A stretch of DNA of 64,000 nucleotides, taken from Gemmatimonadota bacterium. Its GTDB lineage: Bacteria; Latescibacterota; UBA2968; GCA-2709665. The translations under genes and the position numbers were made by a program. The notes beneath the pieces are model-generated. The model had not been told where the DNA came from. It searched no databases and saw only the letters and a program-made list of their open reading frames with translations. Shown one piece after another: positions 16,616 through 26,199 of this stretch (within the stretch, counting starts at the first letter, position 1; every line of letters starts with the position of its first letter). The stretch is taken from NCBI GenBank assembly GCA_028877215.1, contig JAPPFJ010000010.1, positions 1-64,000 on the forward strand. The letters run 5' to 3'.

Positions 16616-19579
16616 TCAATCTTCCCAGCGTTTGAATCCGGTGTGGACAACCTCAAACGCGTCACCCGGTTCAAAGTCGTAGCGGAATCCTTTTGAATAA
16701 TCCAGGTCGTCCACCATACCGCGGATGAAATTTTCATCGCCGACCCGGATGAGCGTCCTGTTGTTCTCGCGTTCGACGCTTCGGATCCGATAGCAGGCAT
16801 CGCGTTCATTTTCGTTTCGGATGGAGATGTATGCGCCTGAGAGGGGTCGGTCGGGTGGTGGTTCTGTTGTGTGGATGACCCCGGGCTCGCGGGTGGAGAC
16901 GATGCCGGTCCAGGCAGCTTCCGACATCCGGATGCCGTGCGACTCAGTGCCGATGACGGTCCCGCCAACGAGCGTGGCCCATTGCGGGCCTTTTTTTGAT
17001 TCTGCAAAGATCCCGAACCTGCCGTTGAAGCAAATGCGGCCGTCTATGTTCACGGAGCTGTGCCCGTCGCCGAAAATGACTGTGTGGATACATTCATCCG
17101 GAAGGCGGACCCTCAGGGCACGGAGAGCGGGTCCGCCAGGGAGGTCAACCTCTTCAATTCGCACAAGATTCCGTTTTCTTCTGAATGCCTCGATGATGCT
17201 CAAATAGCCGGATTCGAGGGGCGGTTCACCCTCGTGGGCGACGATGCCATAGGTAAGCCGTCGGGGATTGCCGGGTTTGTTGCCAGGTGGATCTCCGTGA
17301 CAGAGGGCAATCTCGCCAGGGGGATTTATCAGGTTCCATCGCAGGTGAACGTCGGTCGCGGCGCCGGGCCCGAATGATGAAAGGAGCGCCTGCCACGTAT
17401 CGGTAATGGTCCAGTCGACGGAGACCGTCCCGGCCGCGGCTGCACAACGCTTTACGTCGTAAAGGTACTGGAAGCCGCTGCCTCTGTAGTTACGTACTTC
17501 GCCATCGTAAAATTCTCCGAACTTGACGTTTTCACCCGCGTAGGTGCCTTTATCCTGCGGCGTCAACTCGAGGCCCCCGGTCCTGACGATCCCTTCGCCT
17601 GCGTGGAAGAGGAAGTGGTGTGAAGATCCGCCGGTGATCTGGAAATGGTCTGCCACATAGAAGTCGGAATCGGAAATGCGCACCAGCACGCTCGTGCGGC
17701 GGTAGACCGAGCACTGCGGGTAGACGTCGGAGGATGAAACGGAAACCACCTGAGCATCTCCGGTGGTTGCGCAGAAGTCGAGCTTTCCGGAGTAGCCGCC
17801 TTTCTGTTTGCTTCGATCGACAAGGACGGTGTTGTGGGAGACGGTATGGCTGGTCCAGCCTGAGCGTTTCGGCCATACGCGCGCGTGTTCGGGATAGCCC
17901 AGGTCCGGCAGCAGGTCCAATCCGAAGGCGTAGAGGCCCAGGTTCAATCGATCCGCATGCCCGTGGCCGGTGTTGCGGCCGTAATAGAGCCACAGGGTGC
18001 GTTCAGTGTCCTCCGCGCCGTCTCTGAGAAGTGCCAGCCCATACCCCGTCATCACGTCAGAATCGAGGCGGAAGGGCCCGTGCCGCGCTACGGCCTTTGC
18101 CACCCGACGCCGGATGGCTTCCGGATCCCCGCTGAAGATGCTGCCATGAATCCGTGTCAGGTCTCCGCCAACGAGGTGGTGCGCAGCCCTGGCGAAAATG
18201 GGATCGCCAAACAACTCCAGGCCTTCCAGACATTGTTCGACGGTGAGACCGCAAAGGTTGGGGTTACCGGTCTGGCCCGTGTCGCCGATGTTTGGGATGT
18301 ATCTGCCCAGACAGATCATGCGGATGTGGCCCAGGAACATCTGCCTGTACCGCAGGTATCGACGGATGTTGTGACGGGTGTACGAGCGCCGGCATCCAAG
18401 TACACGGTCCAGATCGTTCATGCCCTGGGATTTGTGGAGCCAGCCCAGGCTGTAGGACGGCGCAGCTTCGGAACCGATCCCGTCCCGGTCGATTTCTCCC
18501 GCGAACAGTATCGGGATGTGTCCGCCGCTCGGCTTTTGACCACGCAGTTTGCCGGCCTTGAAGACCCAGTCCAGCCAGTGGTTGGTATCGTCCGCATCCA
18601 GGGCGACGGAGAGGACAGCCATCGTAACCTGGTCGCCGGGTTCGTTTCGGGCGACGTCTCCCGCGAGGATGGCGGCGATGCCCTCGCGTATGATACGACT
18701 TTCAATGTGGCGGCACAGTTCGTCCACGTTGTTCTGAGAACACAAACCATGGACGATCTGTTTGCGTGAGAGAAACGTGAAGAGCGGGTCATCATCCCGC
18801 CACGCGGTTCGGACGGCATCGTAACATTCCGAAAAGGCGATGAGCAGGCCCGGCTCCCAGATTCGGCCGTAGATACGACCCCGGCCGCTCAATCCGTCCG
18901 AGTTGAAGAATCCGAGTCCCGCCCAGTAGGACCAGTGCATATCGGGATAGACGTCGGCGATTCTGGCCAGGAGAATTCCGGCTTTGTGCGCGTACGCGGG
19001 GTTGCCCGAGAGCAGAAATGCCCGCTTCAACCCCTGGCAGGCGGTCCGTATTTCGTTCCAGATACCATAGTGTCCATAGACGCCAATGAGTTTGAATGAT
19101 TCTCCGGTATCGTCGGTCCAGCCCGTACCGTCGTCCACGCACCAGGTGAAAAGGGGGTCATTCCTGTCTGGATGTTGCGTATTGAAGAGCAGGCTGCGGT
19201 CGGCATTTTCGGGGCGAAAGAGTCCGTCGAGACCGATGCCGCTCGTGTAGAAAGCGGCATAGTCGTTGCCGGGGAACCGGCCGCCGCAGTTGGGGCACGT
19301 AATTTTCCAGGGGTCGCGGAAGACGTCGACTTTGAAGGCGCCTCCATAAAGATTGATGCCGTCGCCGCATTGCGGACATCCCTTGACGACGCTTGCGTTG
19401 GTGCTGCGCCCGATGGTTTGCCCGGTCACCAGCGACCACAGGGTGTCATCGTCAAGATCAAGCCATCGTCGGGCACAATCGACGGCAGCATCCCGCTCGG
19501 CGGCAGCCCAGGACATTCGTTCAACGTTGCGGCGCGCGTTGGCGATCTCTTCGGAGGCGATGAAATGTTCGCCGGGCAT
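16616..19579 (-). CDS. Heparinase II/III family protein with zinc-ribbon-like insert
   Basis: The 987-residue product starts at MPGEHFIASEEIANARRN with a CGAGGTG box; the upstream open frame is a shadow of the neighbouring gene. Near residues 68-105 two CPxC pairs (GCPQCGDG and TCPNCGGRF) suggest a zinc ribbon. An alpha-toroid-like region follows (WSYWAGLGFFNSDG and onward), then the heparinase-type core with GHGHADRLNLGLYAFG and VSHNTVLVD, and a C-terminal beta-sheet region. It probably degrades an acidic polysaccharide by lyase action. No signal peptide is visible, so it may act in the cytoplasm on imported oligosaccharides. Confidence 0.85.
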   Translation of the reverse strand: MPGEHFIASEEIANARRNVERMSWAAAERDAAVDCARRWLDLDDDTLWSLVTGQTIGRSTNASVVKGCPQCGDGINLYGGAFKVDVFRDPWKITCPNCGGRFPGNDYAAFYTSGIGLDGLFRPENADRSLLFNTQHPDRNDPLFTWCVDDGTGWTDDTGESFKLIGVYGHYGIWNEIRTACQGLKRAFLLSGNPAYAHKAGILLARIADVYPDMHWSYWAGLGFFNSDGLSGRGRIYGRIWEPGLLIAFSECYDAVRTAWRDDDPLFTFLSRKQIVHGLCSQNNVDELCRHIESRIIREGIAAILAGDVARNEPGDQVTMAVLSVALDADDTNHWLDWVFKAGKLRGQKPSGGHIPILFAGEIDRDGIGSEAAPSYSLGWLHKSQGMNDLDRVLGCRRSYTRHNIRRYLRYRQMFLGHIRMICLGRYIPNIGDTGQTGNPNLCGLTVEQCLEGLELFGDPIFARAAHHLVGGDLTRIHGSIFSGDPEAIRRRVAKAVARHGPFRLDSDVMTGYGLALLRDGAEDTERTLWLYYGRNTGHGHADRLNLGLYAFGLDLLPDLGYPEHARVWPKRSGWTSHTVSHNTVLVDRSKQKGGYSGKLDFCATTGDAQVVSVSSSDVYPQCSVYRRTSVLVRISDSDFYVADHFQITGGSSHHFLFHAGEGIVRTGGLELTPQDKGTYAGENVKFGEFYDGEVRNYRGSGFQYLYDVKRCAAAAGTVSVDWTITDTWQALLSSFGPGAATDVHLRWNLINPPGEIALCHGDPPGNKPGNPRRLTYGIVAHEGEPPLESGYLSIIEAFRRKRNLVRIEEVDLPGGPALRALRVRLPDECIHTVIFGDGHSSVNIDGRICFNGRFGIFAESKKGPQWATLVGGTVIGTESHGIRMSEAAWTGIVSTREPGVIHTTEPPPDRPLSGAYISIRNENERDACYRIRSVERENNRTLIRVGDENFIRGMVDDLDYSKGFRYDFEPGDAFEVVHTGFKRWED

Positions 19580-19715
19580 GGGGCACCTCGAAAGACGGGG
19601 ACTCGAGGATGTCACGCCGGATAGCGCTCCAGCGGCGGCAAAACACGCGACGACCCTCTCCCGGCCGGAGAGAAGGCGGCCATCGGATGACGCTTCGGTC
19701 CGGCCGATTCGAGCA

Positions 19716-21251
19716 TCAGGCAAGATCCCTGATAACTTCCTGCGCGGCGTTGTGACCTGGAATGCCGCTGACTTCGCCTCCCGGATGCTGTCCGGCGCCG
19801 CAGAGGTACAAGCCCCGGTGAGGGGCTCGATATTGCGAAAGTTCCGGCAGGGGCCGGTTCCAGAAGAGATGTTCGCCGGCGTGTTGCACGTGCCAGATGC
19901 AGCCGTCCGTAAGGCCGTTCTCACGCTCGATGTCGCGCGGCGTCCGGAAGACGCAGCTTTGGATGGAGGACCTGAAATTGGGAGCAAATTCCGTGATCTG
20001 GTCGATGATGCCTTCGGCGATCTCGTCCCGGACGTCGTCCCACGCGCCCTGCCGGAGCCGCGCGGGCGCCGGGTAAATCCACACGGAGGCGGTGTGATAG
20101 CCGGGCCGGGTGAGGGTGGGATCCGCGAATGAGGGCATCGAAAAGCTGATGACGGGTCTGCGCACCGGCAGGCCGGCTTCCAGTTCATCCCATGCCGCTT
20201 CGATCTCAGGCCTCGATGCGTTGAGCGTGATCGCACCCCGGTAGGGCTGTTCAGGATCTCCGTCCCAGAACTTCCATTGCGGCGCTTCGCTGATAACGGC
20301 GAGCAGCTTATAACAGCTCACATGGGTGATCAGACCCTCGAGCCGCCTGCGCAGCCCGCCGTTGACCGATTCGGCCGGCATGAGCCTGAGGAATGTACGC
20401 TTGGGGTCAAGGTTGGAGACCGTGATCCGGCTGCGGACTTCCTCTCCGTTTGCCAGGCGCACACCGATAACGGCGTTTTCCTCCACGAGGAATCCGTCGA
20501 CGCCCGCGTCGAGATGGATGGCCGCGCCGGCTTCCCGCGCCGCGTCGGCGATCGCATCGCTGACGGCGCCCATTCCGCCCTCGACGTAACCATAAGGATG
20601 GGCTTCGCCGGTTTCGGTGTCGGGGCGGTTGATGGAACTGTAGGCAAAGTGAAGTCCCAGGGGATTCCGGCCGACGGAGGCGCCTTCCGAGGCGTGGAGA
20701 TCCCTCAGGTGATCCGTGGACAGGAATTCATCCTGAAGTTCCAGGATCCGTGTGGAGATGGCTCTTTCGAGCACGCCGGCCGACGGCGTGCCGGCTATCG
20801 CGGAACGTACATCCTCCAGGGGTGGGGGCGCCTGAAACCTGTAAGGGGTGACGATGTCCGAGAGCGTCCGCTTGAATTCACCGTACCGTCGGGAGTCGGC
20901 GCGTTCGCTGCTTGTGAGGCGGCTCCGGTGGGTTCGATTCCTGGGAGAGTCGTGATCCGACGGCCCGTCGTAGGTGCCGTCGGGGCGGAGGCGGATGTAC
21001 CCCTCGCGCGGCAGCATTTTCATCCCTCGATCGTAGAGATTGAGATCCCGTATTATTCTGGGGGGCAGTCCGTGGATCATGTGGGCGCAGGTTGAAAAGT
21101 GAAATCCGGGCCAGAGTTCCTCGGTGATCGAGGCGCCGCCGACAAAGGGACGGCGTTCAAACACGTTGACGTCGAGACCGGCTCTTGCCAGATAGGCAGC
21201 GGCAGTCAGGCCATTGTGGCCGGCGCCGACAACGATGACATCCGTATCCAT
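19716..21251 (-). CDS. FAD-dependent oxidoreductase, PYROXD2/CrtI-like
   Basis: The 511-residue product opens with the FAD-binding motif VIVVGAGHNGLTAAAYLARAG followed by VFERRPFVGGASITEE. It contains the YGYVEGGMGAVSDAIADAARE segment of phytoene-desaturase-like proteins and closes with GLYLCGAGQHPGGEVSGIPGHNA, the second FAD motif. The closest recognisable group is PYROXD2-like rather than true carotenoid desaturases, and no other carotenoid gene is nearby. The ATG has an AAGGGGAC box. It lies between the TrpD-like gene and the heparinase on the same strand, which may mean one transcript. Confidence 0.88.
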   Translation of the reverse strand: MDTDVIVVGAGHNGLTAAAYLARAGLDVNVFERRPFVGGASITEELWPGFHFSTCAHMIHGLPPRIIRDLNLYDRGMKMLPREGYIRLRPDGTYDGPSDHDSPRNRTHRSRLTSSERADSRRYGEFKRTLSDIVTPYRFQAPPPLEDVRSAIAGTPSAGVLERAISTRILELQDEFLSTDHLRDLHASEGASVGRNPLGLHFAYSSINRPDTETGEAHPYGYVEGGMGAVSDAIADAAREAGAAIHLDAGVDGFLVEENAVIGVRLANGEEVRSRITVSNLDPKRTFLRLMPAESVNGGLRRRLEGLITHVSCYKLLAVISEAPQWKFWDGDPEQPYRGAITLNASRPEIEAAWDELEAGLPVRRPVISFSMPSFADPTLTRPGYHTASVWIYPAPARLRQGAWDDVRDEIAEGIIDQITEFAPNFRSSIQSCVFRTPRDIERENGLTDGCIWHVQHAGEHLFWNRPLPELSQYRAPHRGLYLCGAGQHPGGEVSGIPGHNAAQEVIRDLA

Positions 21252-21294
21252 TGATTCGTCCCCTTCGATGTGAACTGATCCCGTTTGCTCGTGG

Positions 21295-22821
21295 CTAAAC
21301 CGGATGGCCCCTTGAAATTACGTGTGGCTGCGGACTTACGGTACCGTGCAGACTGCGAGACGCCCGACCAGCAACTCCGTTCGAAGCGTTGACGTATTCC
21401 TTCAGATGCGTTAAGGCGCTGCCGCTGTCGATGGCGTCCCTGGCGCGTTCCATGGCCGTGGACGGATCGACATCGAATCCGAGCAGATGGTCCTTGATTG
21501 CCGCGTTCAGCACGATCTGGTTGTAGATCCAGCCCTTCCGTCCGGATAGGGCTGAGCTGCCCGCTTTTGCAAAGGCGTCCGCACATACGGTTTCGGGTCG
21601 GGGCTGACCGTCGTACCCGAATCCGGCGGTCTTCGGGTCGACGTCGCGATCGTATCTTTCAATTCGTCCGTCGCGTGTCCGGAAGCCTCTTACATTGTTA
21701 ATGGCTTTCCGTTCACCTTCGGAGGGTTTGCCCAGCCGCAGCCCGAAGGAACTGCCGCCTTCCATTCCCTTCACGACAAGGGCCGAGTTAAGGCCACGAT
21801 CCGCAGCGAGTCGCAGAAACATGTCTTCGTATCCCGGATGGTAGTATCCGATGACCATGTGGTTCTCTCCGGGGCAGGTAAAGAGCCGCTGGGCTTTCTC
21901 CGTTGCCGCCCATGGCGGTCGTTTGCCGATATGCGCACGGAGTTCTCTGGCAGCGCAGGCGGCCGGCGAGAAAATCCGCTGGCTCACGTATGCGAAACCC
22001 ACGTGAGGATTTTCAATGAGCTCTCCCGCCTGTTCCAGCGTGAGATCGACGTTCGCCCCAAGCGCCTTGAGGATCTGTTCGTCGGTGACCCCCCATTTCG
22101 GCGGCATCCCGTCTACCCCGTGAAGAACCGTCGGGCGTCCGAGCGCGGCCCTGACGGCCGCGACGAAAAGGGTCGGGCGGAAGTATCTGTTCGATCCGTC
22201 GTACGGTTCACCGAAATGTGTGAGCGAGCCAACGTTCAGTTCCACGACGCCGGACGGGTCGAACGCGGCGTCCAGGTATCCGCGCGCTTCGTCGTACGTC
22301 TCGCGGTTCATCCGCTGGCCGATGAGAGCCGCGCCTTTGAGCGCGGCCCGCACGCGGCCCTCGAGAATAACGCCGCACATCCGTCGGGTCTCGCCGTAAC
22401 TCAGGTGATCGCCTGAGAGGATCCCGCTGAGAGCCGAGATGAGAACCGCTTCCCGTTCGTTCTGCGCTTCCAGTTTCCGGGACGGATCCAGCACGAAAAG
22501 GACTTCGGCCGGCAGATCTCTACGCAGCGTCGAGCGGTACTTTTCAAATGCCCGGGTTTCGGCGCCACTCCACCGTGTCTTGGACGGGAATCGGCGTCGC
22601 AGGGCCATGGCCGCGAAGAACGCACCCATCTGAACGGTCGATACGCGCTTCGCATCGGGTAATTCACCCCTGACGGAACGCAGAATCAGTTCCAGGATGC
22701 GGCCGGGCTGGGGATCGGCGGGTTTCAGGCCCAGCGGCCGGGATTGATGGGGTCCGGTGCAGACGCGGGATTGAGCTTCAAGAACTTCGGGGTTCGGACC
22801 GTAGTGGCGTTCAGTCGACAT
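21295..22821 (-). CDS. Anthranilate phosphoribosyltransferase-like (TrpD-like) protein
   Basis: The 508-residue product resembles the TrpD/nucleoside phosphorylase type II fold: QMGAFFAAMALR in the N-terminal helices, RPTVLHGVDGMPPKWGVTDE, GYYHPGYEDMFLRLAADRG, and ALVVKGMEGGSSFGLR in place of the usual VVHGxxGLDE. The PRPP-binding GTGGD loop of true TrpD is not seen, and the protein is longer than TrpD (about 340). No tryptophan gene is nearby. It may act on another base or bind nucleic acid as reported for TrpD2-like proteins; this is uncertain. A MITE-like element lies 26 bp upstream of the ATG. Confidence 0.72.
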   Translation of the reverse strand: MSTERHYGPNPEVLEAQSRVCTGPHQSRPLGLKPADPQPGRILELILRSVRGELPDAKRVSTVQMGAFFAAMALRRRFPSKTRWSGAETRAFEKYRSTLRRDLPAEVLFVLDPSRKLEAQNEREAVLISALSGILSGDHLSYGETRRMCGVILEGRVRAALKGAALIGQRMNRETYDEARGYLDAAFDPSGVVELNVGSLTHFGEPYDGSNRYFRPTLFVAAVRAALGRPTVLHGVDGMPPKWGVTDEQILKALGANVDLTLEQAGELIENPHVGFAYVSQRIFSPAACAARELRAHIGKRPPWAATEKAQRLFTCPGENHMVIGYYHPGYEDMFLRLAADRGLNSALVVKGMEGGSSFGLRLGKPSEGERKAINNVRGFRTRDGRIERYDRDVDPKTAGFGYDGQPRPETVCADAFAKAGSSALSGRKGWIYNQIVLNAAIKDHLLGFDVDPSTAMERARDAIDSGSALTHLKEYVNASNGVAGRASRSLHGTVSPQPHVISRGHPV

Positions 22822-22847
22822 GGCATGCGTACCCTTCAGTGATATTA

Positions 22848-23034
22848 AGAAGCTGTCTTAAAACCCCCAGCGGTCTTCGCGCGGCTGCAAAGGCGTCGGT
22901 CGGCGTTGGGCAAACCCACCCGTATACCCAAATATGGGCGCCTTTGCCCGTCGGCGCTGCGCACCCCTCGCGCCTCATAACCGACACATTTTCGCTCGCG
23001 CTCGGGACTCACCGGTGATTTTAAGACAACTTCC
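22848..23034 (+). repeat. MITE-like element, copy 3 (complete)
   Basis: About 187 bp, from AGAAGCTGTCTTAAAACCCC to ATTTTAAGACAACTTCC. The ends are inverted repeats over about 15 bp. The interior matches copies 2 and 5 but is shorter in the centre. It fills most of the space between the divergent TrpD-like gene and modA. Confidence 0.87.
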
Positions 23035-23164
23035 AAATCGGCGTTATTATACATGAATTCCGGTGTGCTATCAAGCGGGTCGGGCGGTGCCTCCGGTCTC
23101 CGGGGACGTGACCGGACCAACCCGGGACTGCCGGCCCGGGGCGTATCGGGATCGAAAAAACGGT

Positions 23165-23192
23165 TTGCACACAAGGTGTTTTTTGTTAAATA
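23165..23192 (+). promoter_or_regulatory. Possible promoter for modA
   Basis: TTGCAC (23165-23170), a 16-bp spacer and TAAATA (23187-23192). Transcription would start near 23199, which argues against translation from the TTG at 23201. Confidence 0.35.
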
Positions 23193-23218
23193 AGACGTGA
23201 TTGACGCAATCGGGATTC

Positions 23219-24025
23219 GTGCGGCACGTGAGATCGAAAATGACTGTATTCCTCCTGTGTCTGTCCATGTTGGGTTGGACGAATACCCGGCTTCAGGCCG
23301 AAACCGTTCGCGTGTATGCCGCAGTCAGCCTGATCGGATCGATGAAGCAGATCGAAAGGATCTTTGAAGAGGAAAGCGAAATTGAGGTCAGTATGTCGTT
23401 CGCGGCGTCTTCCACGCTGGCCAGGCAAATCGAGCGAGGGGCGCCCGCTGACGTATTTATCTCCGCGAATCCGGCATGGATGGATTATCTGGAGTCACAG
23501 GGACTGATTCACCCGGACACGAGAACCGACCTGCTCGGCAACTCGCTGGCGGTTGTGGTTCCCCGCGGAGAGGGGTTCCAGATTGAATGGGAAAAGGGGT
23601 TCGACTTTGCCGCGGCGTTTGAGGGACCTCTGGCTCTGGCGGACCCGGACCTCGTTCCCGCGGGAATATACGCAAAGCAGGCGCTCGCCAGGATGGGATG
23701 GTGGGCCGCGTTGAAAGGCCGCCTGGCCGTCTGCCAGAACGTGCGTTCCGCTCTCGCATTCGTGGAACAGGGCGCCTGTGCGGCAGGCGTTGTCTACGCG
23801 ACCGACGCGGTCTCGAGCGACCGGGTGGAAGCGCTGGCGGTGTTTCCTATCGGCATGCATGACGCGATTGTTTACGCCGCCGCTCTCCTGAAGGGTCGGG
23901 ATGTCGCGAATTCGCGTCGGTTTCTCGACTTCCTGAAATCGGCAGCCGCGTACGACGTATTCAGAGAGGACGGCTTTCGGATCCCCGTTTCCCTGCGAGA
24001 GATCGAACAGCACGGGCGGGACTGA
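23219..24025 (+). CDS. modA: Molybdate/tungstate-binding protein ModA
   Basis: The product (about 268 residues) is a periplasmic substrate-binding protein. A signal peptide (RSKMTVFLLCLSMLGWTNTRLQA) is followed by VYAAVSLIGSMKQIERIFEEE, ending in the FAASSTLARQIERGAPADVF segment that binds the oxyanion, and YAKQALARMGW. Start choices are TTG 23201, GTG 23219 or ATG 23240; 23219 is preferred because it gives the signal peptide its basic n-region and fits the promoter. The transporter genes modB and modC are absent from the window, which is unusual for modA. Confidence 0.88.
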   Translation: MRHVRSKMTVFLLCLSMLGWTNTRLQAETVRVYAAVSLIGSMKQIERIFEEESEIEVSMSFAASSTLARQIERGAPADVFISANPAWMDYLESQGLIHPDTRTDLLGNSLAVVVPRGEGFQIEWEKGFDFAAAFEGPLALADPDLVPAGIYAKQALARMGWWAALKGRLAVCQNVRSALAFVEQGACAAGVVYATDAVSSDRVEALAVFPIGMHDAIVYAAALLKGRDVANSRRFLDFLKSAAAYDVFREDGFRIPVSLREIEQHGRD

Positions 24026-24097
24026 CGCACCGGGCGCCGCGTGCAGTTGCCAGCGGTCCGGATAGCGGTTACCGTCCGACGGACGAGGGTAGAGGAC

Positions 24098-25219
24098 ATG
24101 TCAATTCTGAACAGACTGAATATCGGCGTTGCGGGCGCCGCGGGCAGAGGCGGGGGTTTTCGTGCGGCCTTTGACGCGCATCCCGCCGCCCGGTTGCATG
24201 CCGTCTGTGACATCCGTGAGGACCTGCTGGACGCGGCGGCCGAGAAGCTGGGCGCCTCGGAGACCTATACAGACTACGACGAGATGCTTGAAAAGTCCGA
24301 TCTGGATGCCGTGGTTATCGGTACGCCGATGCAATTCCACGCGCCGCAGGCGATTGCGGCCCTGGAGTCGGGCGTCCACGTCCTGAGCGAGGTCACGGCC
24401 GCGGTTTCAGTGGACGAGTGCAAAAGCCTGGTTGCCGCCGCCACTTCATCGGAAGCGACCTACATGATGGCGGAAAATTTCACGTATATGAAACCCAACG
24501 TGCTCGTGAAAGAACTGGTGAGGCGCGGACTGTTTGGCGAAGTCTATTATGCCGAGGGAGAGTATGTCCACGAGTTGAAGGGATTGAACGAGATAACGAC
24601 CTGGCGCCGGAAGTGGCAGACGGGGATCGACGGCGTTACCTACGGCACGCACAGCCTGGGCCCGATTCTTCAATGGATGGCGGGCGACCGCGTGGCACGG
24701 GTCTGCTGCGAGGGCAGCGGACACCACTACGTGGATCCCAGAGGGAATCGATACGAGAATCAGGATTCCTGCGTGATGCTGTGCAAGACCGTCAGAGGCG
24801 CGCTGATCAAAATACGTGTCGACATGCTGTCGGACCGACCTCACTCAATGGCGAACTACTCCCTTCAGGGCACCACGGGGTGTTACGAGTCCGCGCGTGC
24901 AAAAGGGGAGGCGAACCGGATCTGGCTGGCGGATCTGTGCGAAGACAGGAATTCCTGGAAGGAACTGTCGGAGCTGGAAGAAGAATACATGCCGGAGATG
25001 TGGCGCAACCCGTCCGAAGACGCGCTGAAGGCGGGCCATGGAGGAGGCGATTATTTCGAGGTTCTGGATTTCGTGAACGCCATTGCGGGAACGGCACCCT
25101 GCCCGATCGGGATCCACGCAGCCATGGACATGACGCTGCCCGGTCTGATCAGCCAGGCATCCATCGCGAGTGGCGGCGCATGGCTGGATGTTCCGGATTC
25201 GAGGACCTGGGTGAAATGA
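24098..25219 (+). CDS. Gfo/Idh/MocA family oxidoreductase
   Basis: The 373-residue product has an N-terminal NAD(P)-binding fold (IGVAGAAGRGGGFRAAF, then VCDIREDLLDAAAEKLG) and the family's VIGTPMQFHAPQAIAALESG and HVLSEVTAAVSVDEC motifs; the usual EKP reads EVT, so the motif lysine is replaced. The C-terminal half has the sheet domain with GTHSLGPILQWM. It probably oxidises or epimerises a sugar or inositol. The ATG at 24098 follows AGAGGAC. It begins the catabolic stretch after modA. Confidence 0.88.
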   Translation: MSILNRLNIGVAGAAGRGGGFRAAFDAHPAARLHAVCDIREDLLDAAAEKLGASETYTDYDEMLEKSDLDAVVIGTPMQFHAPQAIAALESGVHVLSEVTAAVSVDECKSLVAAATSSEATYMMAENFTYMKPNVLVKELVRRGLFGEVYYAEGEYVHELKGLNEITTWRRKWQTGIDGVTYGTHSLGPILQWMAGDRVARVCCEGSGHHYVDPRGNRYENQDSCVMLCKTVRGALIKIRVDMLSDRPHSMANYSLQGTTGCYESARAKGEANRIWLADLCEDRNSWKELSELEEEYMPEMWRNPSEDALKAGHGGGDYFEVLDFVNAIAGTAPCPIGIHAAMDMTLPGLISQASIASGGAWLDVPDSRTWVK

Positions 25220-25256
25220 AATTCCGGCGGGACCCCGAGACCGCGGTCGATCCGCC

Positions 25257-26045
25257 TCACGCAGATCCTGGCGCCAATGCACCCGCACCGAAAATGATCG
25301 AAAATTCGTTCCCGCGCGCGGACTCTGTTGCCGCGTGCATGTAACAGACGCTGAACGCCCTGCGGGGAAGGTCCGTGTGATTCGTGCCGGAACTGTGTAA
25401 CAGCCAGTTGTGCAGTAGAACGACTTCGCCCTCATCGAGTTCCAGGTATACGGGCTCAACTTTCTGAATCCATTCGTCGACCTGCCCGGGGTCCAGGAAC
25501 CCGCTCGGGCTATCGGGATTGACCAGGCCCCATTTGTGAGACCCGGGGATGATTTTGACGCAGCCGTTTTCAACCGTGGCAGGGTCCAATGCCGTCCAGA
25601 CGGTAACGAGCGGGTCCCTGTCGAGGTCCGTCCAGCGGTCCTGGTGCCAGGTCAGGTTGTGACCCCTTCCGGCGGGTTTGTTCATAAACATGGCGCGGAA
25701 GCAGGCCACCGGTTCATCTCTGCCGTATACCCGGGCGCAGATGCTCCGGAAAAGCGGATTCCGCATGTAAGCGAGGAACAGTTCATCGAATTCCAAATCC
25801 TGGATTTTCCGGTAGTTCAGGGTGGCGCCCTTATGCCCCCTGGTCTGGGGTCCCGGACCTTCCCGGCCTTCGACGACGTCCAGTTGCATCATCGTGCGAC
25901 TGTAATCCACGGGCGCAGTACCCAGCATGATGTCGTCGATTCGCCGCTTGAGCGCCGTCATGGCAGCGGTATCCGCAACCCTGCCCAGGTGAAGATAACC
26001 CCTGGCTTCAAACCGTTCCCACTGTTCGTCGTTCAGGCTGCTCAT
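25257..26045 (-). CDS. Phytanoyl-CoA dioxygenase (PhyH) family protein
   Basis: The 262-residue product is a probable Fe(II)/2-oxoglutarate oxygenase. It opens with the family's EQWERFEARGYLHL. The iron ligands are His-Asp in LTWHQDRW and a distal His in LLHNWLLHSSG; IIPGSHKWG is a typical surrounding motif. Such proteins are abundant in marine uncultured bacteria and hydroxylate or cleave small molecules; the substrate here is unknown. It is divergent from the cyclodeaminase-like gene at 26200, with 154 bp between. Confidence 0.9.
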   Translation of the reverse strand: MSSLNDEQWERFEARGYLHLGRVADTAAMTALKRRIDDIMLGTAPVDYSRTMMQLDVVEGREGPGPQTRGHKGATLNYRKIQDLEFDELFLAYMRNPLFRSICARVYGRDEPVACFRAMFMNKPAGRGHNLTWHQDRWTDLDRDPLVTVWTALDPATVENGCVKIIPGSHKWGLVNPDSPSGFLDPGQVDEWIQKVEPVYLELDEGEVVLLHNWLLHSSGTNHTDLPRRAFSVCYMHAATESARGNEFSIIFGAGALAPGSA

Positions 26046-26199
26046 TGGCGTCCCCCGGGGAAGAGCCCGCGAACCCTGCGTCCGCCATTCCGGCCCGGCG
26101 GAAAGGAGTCGATCGCATCCGGATCCGCTGATATCGGATCTCCTGAAGCAAGTTAATAAAGACAGGATCGGTCATCAAGTTTTCCGCGAGGAGCGGCCA

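Noticed and set aside
19580..20236. N-terminal extension of the heparinase frame
   Set aside because: It is a frame shadow of the PYROXD2-like gene, rich in Pro, Ser, Arg, and a good start with a binding site exists at 19579.
20925..20950. GGTTCGATTCC, like a tRNA T-loop
   Set aside because: It lies inside the PYROXD2-like coding sequence and no acceptor, D-arm or anticodon arm can be folded around it.
20886..20980. Possible frameshift in the PYROXD2-like gene around the polar stretch DHDSPRNRTHRSRL
   Set aside because: The frame continues without interruption into conserved sequence, so this is probably a loop insertion.
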